From Arthrobacter sp. GMC3 (GTDB lineage: Bacteria > Actinomycetota > Actinomycetes > Actinomycetales > Micrococcaceae): DNA of 64,000 nt. The stretch lies in NCBI RefSeq assembly GCF_002929305.1, contig NZ_PJIO01000010.1, forward strand, positions 1-64,000, read 5' to 3'. The translations under genes and the position numbers were made by a program. Numbering within the stretch: the stretch's first letter is position 1; the number at the start of each line of letters is the position of its first letter. Of the stretch, positions 58,199 through 64,000 are shown in pieces. The notes beneath the pieces were generated by a model. It was not told the origin of the DNA, did no database searches, and worked only from the letters and a program-made list of their open reading frames with translations.

Positions 58199-58777
58199 CT
58201 AATGGGCCTCTCCCCCGCGACTTGATTCCTGGCTTACTTGATCGCTGGGGTAGCCTGACAGGTCAATCCAGTACCTGCGTTTGACGCCTAGTTCGGTGCT
58301 GCGTATGTCTTCAAGGACACCACCGTTTATCTCAATTGTTCGTGCCGAGGGCAGATTCCCCTCATCGCAGGTAAGCAATACCCGGCTCAGGCCGATGTTG
58401 CTGGCGTGAGGGAGGATAGCTTTGAGGGCCCAGGTCGCCACGCCACGCCGGCGAGCTGTTGGCCGGATGTTATAGCCGATGTGGCCGACTGCTTCGAGCA
58501 TGAAAGGTGTTAGAACGTGCCGGAGTTCGATAGCTCCGAGGTAAGTGTCGTGCTTCACTATCCAGAATCTGCTCGCGGTCACTTGCACGCCACCGAACAG
58601 CATCGCAGGATCAGCGGGCATAGTCAGGCGTTCGATCCAGGCCTCGAAGTCCTTAGTCGTTTCGAACCGGTCGCCAGGGCGGATGCCCGAGCCGTCCTGG
58701 TGACCGTCGGGCCACTCTCTCTTAGCTTCAACCCATGACTTATGAAAGGTGACGGTCGGTTCGACAAGTTTGAGCAT
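58199..58777 (-). CDS. GNAT family N-acetyltransferase
   Basis: A 192-residue acetyltransferase. GHIGYNIRPTARRRGVATWALKAIL is the acetyl-CoA-binding region, and LGAIELRH the preceding strand. Substrate unknown. ATG 58777 lies 7 nt after TAGGCT on the minus strand with no ribosome site. The in-frame ATGs further upstream (to 58873) would run through that box. Confidence 0.82.
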   Translation of the reverse strand: MLKLVEPTVTFHKSWVEAKREWPDGHQDGSGIRPGDRFETTKDFEAWIERLTMPADPAMLFGGVQVTASRFWIVKHDTYLGAIELRHVLTPFMLEAVGHIGYNIRPTARRRGVATWALKAILPHASNIGLSRVLLTCDEGNLPSARTIEINGGVLEDIRSTELGVKRRYWIDLSGYPSDQVSQESSRGGEAH

Positions 58778-58873
58778 GAAATGCAGCCTATCAACGTTCC
58801 CGCAAACATCCATTGACATCATTGAGGCAAGTGCATTCAAAGGGGCGAATGGGAATTGATCGGCGGTATGCAC

Positions 58874-59748
58874 TCATACCGCTTGTGTGAGGGCGGCCAT
58901 GGGGGAAGGCATGACGGTGTTCCAGAGCGAACTGGCGTGTCCGCGGTTGCGGGCACTGAGTTCTTCGAGGTACCAGTCTTGGCCGAGGAGCTGCTTGACC
59001 CGGGGGAACGGCCTCGCCGTCGGGGCCACTGTAATAGTGCACCTTCTTCCGGCTTCCGGTTGCCGTCGGTGACCATCTGGAACATGACCTCGGCAGTACC
59101 GGCAGGGTCGGAGCGGACGAGGTTGAGCGAGGCGAAGGAGGCCCAGCCGGACTCATAGTCAGCTGGGACATTCTCAGCGGGGTCAACTTTGCTGAAGATC
59201 TTTGTCTCGTGGCTACCCGGGTGAAGTGCTTTGACCTGGACGCCGAACTCCGCGAGCTCCGCATGCAGCCCCTCGGTCAGCGACGCGACGGCTGCTTTCG
59301 ATGCCTGGTACACGGACGTGTACGGGTATCCGCCGTCTGCACTGATCGAGCTAACATTCACGATGACGCCGGAGCGCTGCTCACGGAGAATCGGGATGAA
59401 TGCCCTATTGACGGCGATCAGGCCGAACACGTTGGTCTGGAACTGACGGTGCACCTGGTCCATGGTGCTGGCCTCCAACGGTCCACCCTGGAAGTAACCA
59501 GCGTTGTTAATGACCGCGTCAATGCGCCCAAACTGCGACAGCGCCAGCTCACCGAATTCAGAGTCCGCCGTTTCGTCGTCGACGTCAAGCAACAACGTCG
59601 CAACGTTCGGGAACGGGTGGTGTGCAGTCAAGTTGGATTCCTTGCGAACGGTCGCGACGACGTTCCAACCGGAGCGGGCGAATCGGGCTACGGCGAGCTG
59701 TCCGAATCCGCTGGAGGTGCCGGTGATGACAATGGTGGGCGTTTGCAT
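58874..59748 (-). pseudogene. Short-chain dehydrogenase broken by two frameshifts
   Basis: An SDR with TGTSSGFGQ cofactor motif, NNAG, and SSISADGGYPYTSVYQASK (catalytic Ser, Tyr, Lys) in frame from ATG 59748 (GAAAGG upstream). A 7-bp tandem duplication (CTTCCGG at 59046-59052 and 59053-59059) shifts into a second frame encoding KKVHYYSGPDGEAVP. An extra base in GGGGG (59002-59006) then shifts into a third, encoding RVKQLLGQDWYLEEL and SSLWNTVMPSP, to stop at 58874. As sequenced, translation would continue to 58837 with a nonsense tail. The Rossmann core is intact, so residual function is possible. Sequencing error is the alternative. Confidence 0.82.
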
Positions 59749-59768
59749 GGCGGGCCTTTCGGTGAACA

Positions 59769-59805
59769 TGTACTGGTAGTGCAACGGTGTTGCACTACCA
59801 GTACA
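59769..59805. promoter_or_regulatory. TetR operator O1 (SDR/tetR intergenic)
   Basis: Perfect inverted repeat with 16-bp arms (59769-59784 and 59790-59805) around CGGTG. The core is TAGTGCAA-cggtg-TTGCACTA. It sits 21 nt upstream of the SDR start. Confidence 0.85.
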
Positions 59806-59820
59806 GCGCACGACCAGCAA

Positions 59821-59841
59821 TAGCGCAACCCTGTTGCAGTA
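59821..59841. promoter_or_regulatory. Second, weaker operator O2 at the tetR promoter
   Basis: TAGCGCAA-ccctg-TTGCAGTA copies the O1 core with two changes and the same 5-nt spacing. It overlaps the tetR -10 TATGCT (59840-59845), so the regulator probably represses itself. Confidence 0.65.
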
Positions 59842-59851
59842 TGCTTGCAAT

Positions 59852-60520
59852 ATGGCGATAAACACCTTCGAGCGAGCGCGCTCCGTCTCCGCAAAGCAGG
59901 AGCGTGAGGAAGCGATCTTGGGCTCCGCCGCGGAGTTGGCCCTTCGTCATGGGATCCGCAACGTCACGCTGACGGACATTGCCACCGGCGTCGGCATGCA
60001 TAAGTCGACCATGCTGCGCTACTTCGAAACCCGCGAGGAGATCTTCCTGCGCCTGGCGACAAGAGGCTGGATCGAATGGTCTGCCGCCGTCACCGTTCAA
60101 CTGGACGGCATCGAGGTAGGTGAGGGTATCGGTTGCACGCCCCAGGAAGCAGCGGCGATCCTTGCTTCGACGCTGATCGCTCAGCCCCTGTTCTGTGAGT
60201 TGCTCGCCCACATCCCACTCAACCTCGAAAGGGGCGTGTCCCTCCCGGTAGTCAAGGAATTCAAACTCATCGCGATTGACGCGGCCGCTCGGGTCGCGAC
60301 GGGGCTCCGTGGGCTACTCCCCCTCGATTCCGTCCAGGCCGGGAACGTCGTTGCGACTGCGACCGCGATGACTGGAGCCCTCTGGCAGATGGCGGCACCT
60401 GGCACCGCCCTCCGCAGCCTCTACGACAGCGACCCGGAACTCGCACACGCCCGCATCGATGTCGAGCCCCGATTGGCCAACATACTCGAAGGCCTACTCG
60501 CGGGATACTGCGGCCGCTGA
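59852..60520 (+). CDS. TetR-family regulator
   Basis: A 222-residue regulator. HTH: VTLTDIATGVGMHKSTMLRYFETREEIF. The remainder is the helical ligand domain. ATG 59852 lies 6 nt after TATGCT; in-frame ATG 59834 falls within operator O2. It is divergent from the broken SDR and is flanked by two matching operators. The regulator itself is intact. Confidence 0.9.
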   Translation: MAINTFERARSVSAKQEREEAILGSAAELALRHGIRNVTLTDIATGVGMHKSTMLRYFETREEIFLRLATRGWIEWSAAVTVQLDGIEVGEGIGCTPQEAAAILASTLIAQPLFCELLAHIPLNLERGVSLPVVKEFKLIAIDAAARVATGLRGLLPLDSVQAGNVVATATAMTGALWQMAAPGTALRSLYDSDPELAHARIDVEPRLANILEGLLAGYCGR

Positions 60521-60777
60521 ACCGGGTAGCGCAAGCAGTTCGGCCCGACCTGAAACGACCACGCAGCCGGTCCATTTACCCGCCATGGTCGATGTCCAGT
60601 TCCGGCCTTGCAGATTTCCGGCCGCGGACACGCCGTGCTAAGCATCAGGCTAAATTGGTGGACTCCGCGCCGTCAAAGGGCGCCTCTTGAAGGACGCTAT
60701 GCGGGAGGAGCGTTGAGGTGGGTGCTAGTCCCCTGTTGCATTCTAAGAATTTGATGCCTGGTGGATACGGTTGGGGA

Positions 60778-61233
60778 ATGATCAATCCGTCGCGCGCAAC
60801 TACCACTGATATGGCTGAAACTTCAGAGTTCCTGCGCGTCGCTGATCTGACACTGAGTGGTCTCGATTCGCCGTCGGTGCACCTGTGGATCTGCCGGGAT
60901 AAAACTACGGGACATATCTTCGCAACGACTGGGTATGAAAGCAGCGAGGATGGCGGCCATGCCCTCATCCGAAGCGTTGCCGTTGATCCGGGACTTCGCG
61001 GTTCAGGAATTGGGTTAGAACTTGCCCACTTCGCGATGGAACGAGCACTGGAGGCTGGCGCCAAACGGGCCTGGCTGTTTAGCCGCAGATCTGGCCCGTT
61101 CTGGCAGAAGGTCGGATTCACGACAGCAGACACCAAAGACCTAGCGGAGGCACTCGTCTCAACTCACCAGGTCCAACTATTTACTGAAACTGGCCAACTC
61201 GGACGTGAAGTTGCCTGGACCAGGCAGCTCTGA
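60778..61233 (+). CDS. GNAT N-acetyltransferase
   Basis: A 151-residue acetyltransferase. The acetyl-CoA loop is VAVDPGLRGSGIGLELAHFAM, followed by a FWQKVGF phrase. It resembles the ArsN2/amino-acid acetyltransferase group. ATG 60778 lies 6 nt after TACGGT (60766-60771) without a ribosome site. Confidence 0.8.
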   Translation: MINPSRATTTDMAETSEFLRVADLTLSGLDSPSVHLWICRDKTTGHIFATTGYESSEDGGHALIRSVAVDPGLRGSGIGLELAHFAMERALEAGAKRAWLFSRRSGPFWQKVGFTTADTKDLAEALVSTHQVQLFTETGQLGREVAWTRQL

Positions 61234-61301
61234 CACACCTTCCGTCTCTGCAGTGCAAGGCATTCCTCAGCCGCAGAAGGGAGCTATGGCAGGATATTGG
61301 G

Positions 61302-61787
61302 GTGAAGAACTTGGATGACAACTTCCAGCTGGTCGTAAGCCTTGAGCCCAGCGCGGTCAGTGAGGCCGCGCTGATTTGGGCCCGCGCCACAGCCCTACGC
61401 GATGAACTGCCGGCGCCAGCAACAGGTGAGGAAAAAGTGCCTGGGATCAAACGGCGCCTGGACATCGAAGGGTCCAAGCTGCTCATTGCCAGACGAGACG
61501 AGACCTGCGTTGCATTCACACTATTTGCCCCGCGCAAAAAAAGTCTGGAAATCTTCTATCTCGCCGTGGATCCAGATTCGTGGGGCAGCGGCGTGGCAAG
61601 TACCTTGCTCTTCGGTGCGGAAGACTATGCCCGAGGTATCTGTCGGGCCGCTCTGGAACTGTGGGTTATTGATGACAACGAGCGTGCCCTCAATGTCTAT
61701 GCACGGTTTGGTTTTGTGGACACCGAGGAGGCGAAGGTTGACGAATCTTCTGGGCGAATCGAACGACGACTAGTCAAGCAAATCTGA
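61302..61787 (+). CDS. GNAT N-acetyltransferase
   Basis: A 161-residue acetyltransferase. IFYLAVDPDSWGSGVASTLL is the acetyl-CoA region and NERALNVYARFGFV the C-terminal signature. GTG 61302 is assumed as the start; no good ribosome site or -10 box is visible. Substrate unknown. It follows another GNAT gene in the same direction by 68 nt. Confidence 0.8.
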   Translation: MKNLDDNFQLVVSLEPSAVSEAALIWARATALRDELPAPATGEEKVPGIKRRLDIEGSKLLIARRDETCVAFTLFAPRKKSLEIFYLAVDPDSWGSGVASTLLFGAEDYARGICRAALELWVIDDNERALNVYARFGFVDTEEAKVDESSGRIERRLVKQI

Positions 61788-61904
61788 TTCTTGATCCGTT
61801 GCTGCATTGGCTTCACCGGCGCTCCCTCGCTGAGGGTCCACTACGCAATTCTTGCCAGGAGTGCGTCCTCGAGAGGCAGCAGACATCATGACCTGCGATG
61901 CGCA

Positions 61905-63347
61905 CTAGGCTGCTGCATCCTCAAGGACTGCTTCCGCCCGCTCAGGGCTACCCTCGGCGAGGCCACGGTCGATTGACCGTCGGGATGCGAGCCACATTGC
62001 GAGTCCTGTGACGAGCACGGCAACCTCAGTCACTGTCAGCGCCCAAATGATGCCGGCAAGGCCGAACCAGAGGTTGCCCAGGAGCACTACGGGGATGAAC
62101 AGGATGCCCTGAGTCACCGACATTACGGTTGCTGCCATGGCACGTCCCGTGGCCTGGAAGAGCGAGGTAATGAGGCCTGTGAATCCGTTGGCGATCATCG
62201 CGACAAGCTGGGCTGTGAGGACGACGACGCCGATCGGGAGAACTGACGGGTCGGCCACGAACATGGTGAATACCTGGTCACGAAAAATGAAGATGAACCC
62301 CGAAGCGACCACGGCGATGCCACCAACCGTGATGGCGGATATGCGCAGAGCTGAGGAGAGGCGTTCCCGGTCCCCCTTGCCGTAGGCGTAGGCGAGCAGA
62401 GGAAGGACGCCGAAAGTGACGCCCATAATGAGGAACTCCGGGACCTGGGCGATGCGAACGGCGACACCCATGGCCGCCAGCGGGCCGTCGCCGTAGGCGG
62501 CAGCGAGGTTGTTGAGTATCAGAGCGGTGACAATGAGGAAAGCGGACTGCAGCAGGGTTCCGATTCCCACCCCCAGGACCGGCTTCAGTACGGTGGGTGA
62601 GAGTGTGAACCAGCGCGGAGCCAGGCTAACGTGTTCGCTGTTTTTGGTCAGCCAGATAGCAAAGTACAGAACCATGCCAAGGTTTGCCAGTCCCGTTGCC
62701 AGTGCGGCTCCGGCAACTCCCCAGTGCAGCACGAGGATGAACAAGAGGTCCAGTAGGAGGTTCACGATCGTGGAAGCGATCAGCCCGTTCATTACCTGTC
62801 GGGACGCCCCCTCGGCACGGACCAACTGTTCCAGACAAACTGCTGCTGCGAGCACGGGTACAAAGGCGAACAAGACACCCACGAACGCGCTAGTCGGGGG
62901 CACCGTGGCGCCGTTCGCTCCGAGTAAGGAGACAATCGGGTTCAGTAGCACCAGGCCGACGCCGCCGATCACGGCCCCCACCCCAATGGCGCCCCACAAA
63001 GAGAACGATGCAACGCGCTTGATCTCGCCGGCTTTGGCTGGGTCTTGCTCGGCTGTGCCGAGCAGACGCGAGATGAGCGCACCGCCTCCGACACCGAACA
63101 CATTGCCGATCCCCATGACCAGGCCCAGGATCGGGGAACCAAGTGTGATTGCGGCAAGCAGGGCGGTGTTGTGCAGCGAACCGATGACACCGGCATTGAT
63201 GAGGTTGTAGATGGCTCCGACGATCATCGCGGCCGCCATGGGTACACACAGATGTAGGAGTGCGCGGACGATAGGTGCGTTAGACAGGTACCAGCGGTTG
63301 CTGCCAACGCCTCCGGGTGGGGGTTCTTGAATGGTTGCGGCTCTCAT
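61905..63347 (-). CDS. MATE-family efflux transporter
   Basis: A 480-residue transporter with 12 hydrophobic segments in two similar halves. First half: YNLINAGVIGSLHNTALLAAITLGSP...; second half has the corresponding LLAYAYGKGDRERLSSALR. MATE pumps export cationic drugs with Na+ or H+. ATG 63347 has AAAGGA upstream; ATG 63377 is less likely. The marR gene ends 95 nt upstream in the same direction, so the two form an operon or regulatory pair. Confidence 0.9.
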   Translation of the reverse strand: MRAATIQEPPPGGVGSNRWYLSNAPIVRALLHLCVPMAAAMIVGAIYNLINAGVIGSLHNTALLAAITLGSPILGLVMGIGNVFGVGGGALISRLLGTAEQDPAKAGEIKRVASFSLWGAIGVGAVIGGVGLVLLNPIVSLLGANGATVPPTSAFVGVLFAFVPVLAAAVCLEQLVRAEGASRQVMNGLIASTIVNLLLDLLFILVLHWGVAGAALATGLANLGMVLYFAIWLTKNSEHVSLAPRWFTLSPTVLKPVLGVGIGTLLQSAFLIVTALILNNLAAAYGDGPLAAMGVAVRIAQVPEFLIMGVTFGVLPLLAYAYGKGDRERLSSALRISAITVGGIAVVASGFIFIFRDQVFTMFVADPSVLPIGVVVLTAQLVAMIANGFTGLITSLFQATGRAMAATVMSVTQGILFIPVVLLGNLWFGLAGIIWALTVTEVAVLVTGLAMWLASRRSIDRGLAEGSPERAEAVLEDAAA

Positions 63348-63442
63348 GACCGTTCCTTTCCAGGCAGGTTTGAGCACGCGCCGACGGTCGCCGGCACGAC
63401 GAAGAGATACTTTTTGTTTGGTGGGCAGACGTGCCCTGTTTG

Positions 63443-63886
63443 CTACCGGATCGGCTGCGGGAGTTCCGCGGTGATCTTCACAAGTAGCGCGTGGAGCGAG
63501 GCCCGTTCAGTCTGATTCAAGGGAGCGAGGATCGTTTGCTCGGTGGCGGCCATCGCGGTGTCGAACCCGCTGATGAGCTCGACGCCGGATTCTGTGGCGT
63601 ACACGAATTTGCTGCGCTCATTGCCCGCTTCGGTGCGGCGTTCAATGAGTTCACGCGCCTCGAGTCCCTGCAGGAGACTCGAGACACTCGCCGCCGTCGT
63701 GCGGGTCACTTTTGCGATTTCACGCTGGATCGTGCCCGGGTTTTGGACCAGGTAACCGAGAACGAAACTCTGGGGGTGGGTCAGCTCGCGTTCACGGATC
63801 CACTCCTCCCCCGCTTTCATCTGCGCCCAACCCACCCAGCGCATGAGTTCAAGGGTTGTTGTGATTGGCGCGCCATCTGTTTCCAT
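63443..63886 (-). CDS. MarR-family repressor
   Basis: A 147-residue winged-helix regulator. VLGYLVQNPGTIQREIAKVTRTTAASVSSLLQGLEARELIERR is the DNA-binding domain. ATG 63886 is chosen because a consensus promoter places TACAGT 7 nt upstream; ATG 63904 would lie inside the operator. It precedes the MATE gene and should repress the pair. Confidence 0.88.
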   Translation of the reverse strand: METDGAPITTTLELMRWVGWAQMKAGEEWIRERELTHPQSFVLGYLVQNPGTIQREIAKVTRTTAASVSSLLQGLEARELIERRTEAGNERSKFVYATESGVELISGFDTAMAATEQTILAPLNQTERASLHALLVKITAELPQPIR

Positions 63887-63888
63887 AA

Positions 63889-63930
63889 TTAGAACTGTAA
63901 CCATTAGAACTCAAACTGTCAATGTTCTAA
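63889..63930 (-). promoter_or_regulatory. marR-MATE promoter and operator
   Basis: On the minus strand TTGACA (63922-63917), a 17-bp spacer and TACAGT (63899-63894) make the best consensus promoter in the window, with ATG 7 nt on. Three copies of one heptamer overlie it: TTAGAAC at 63889-63895 and 63904-63910, and its inverse GTTCTAA at 63924-63930. A MarR dimer on these would block RNA polymerase. Confidence 0.82.
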
Positions 63931-64000
63931 CTGAAGTCCAGACGCATGGATGAATAGTCAGGGTCTTTCCCTGATGCTGGATCCAGCCTTGAGTTGTGGC
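63931..64000. other. Right edge, no gene seen
   Basis: Seventy bases with a short hairpin (TCAGGG 63958-63963, CCCTGA 63969-63974) and the palindrome CTGGATCCAG. It is too short to say what follows. Confidence 0.4.

Noticed and set aside
58791..59264. Separate 157-codon gene on the minus strand
   Set aside because: It is the second reading frame of the frameshifted SDR, recognisable by KKVHYYSGPDGEAVP.

Overview
The window is chromosomal DNA from a high-GC actinobacterium, most likely an Arthrobacter-like member of the Micrococcaceae. It carries mycothiol biosynthesis (mshC), the RNA-polymerase-binding protein RbpA, a complete Pup-proteasome locus and a Tat operon. PafB and PafC are fused into one protein, the arrangement known from Arthrobacter. 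Many start codons have no Shine-Dalgarno sequence and instead sit 5-7 nt behind a TAnnnT hexamer, which points to leaderless transcripts as used widely in Actinobacteria.

Layout. 0.1-6.7 kb is a fatty acyl-CoA locus: a large acyl-CoA oxidase/dehydrogenase, a divergent TetR repressor with a perfect operator, then thiolase, a high-molecular-weight FabG and a MaoC hydratase. The set resembles the Mycobacterium tuberculosis fadE5-fadA2-fabG4-htdX region. 6.9-17.2 kb is envelope and stress regulation: a DHA2 efflux pump, a lipoprotein, an ECF sigma/anti-sigma pair, a DUF2231-like membrane protein, a membrane alpha/beta hydrolase, PhzF, and an ECF41-type sigma factor (SigJ) with its flavin oxidoreductase partner. 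17.6-25.4 kb is housekeeping: tRNA-Leu(GAG), an M20 peptidase, an acyl-CoA dehydrogenase homologue, a DUF5703 protein, an aldo/keto reductase, UppP, MshC and a PAC2 protein. A 54-bp tandem repeat lies between uppP and mshC.

25.5-43.5 kb is the core block: a HAD phosphatase, a site-2 protease, TrmI, ARC/Mpa ATPase, Dop, Pup, PrcB, PrcA, PafA, two FKBP isomerases, fused PafBC, a small membrane protein, TatA, TatC and the HelY helicase. Together these tag proteins with Pup, remove Pup, unfold and degrade targets, control the DNA-damage response, and export folded proteins. 43.6-52.4 kb holds an amidohydrolase, polyprenol-phosphate-mannose synthase, RbpA, an SPFH/NfeD pair, a MocR/YczE pair, RlmA and peptide deformylase.

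52.7-64 kb looks accessory. It holds four GNAT acetyltransferases, a short UvrA-like ABC ATPase, an APH(3')-type aminoglycoside phosphotransferase, a P-loop kinase, a short-chain dehydrogenase broken by two frameshifts beside an intact TetR gene with two operators, and a MATE pump with a MarR repressor. Several families here are linked elsewhere to antibiotic resistance. I found no insertion sequence, integrase, CRISPR array or rRNA, and no wholly new system. The best candidates for new biology are regulatory: operators that embed two divergent -10 boxes, the leaderless gene class, an ECF41-type promoter and several strict palindromes.
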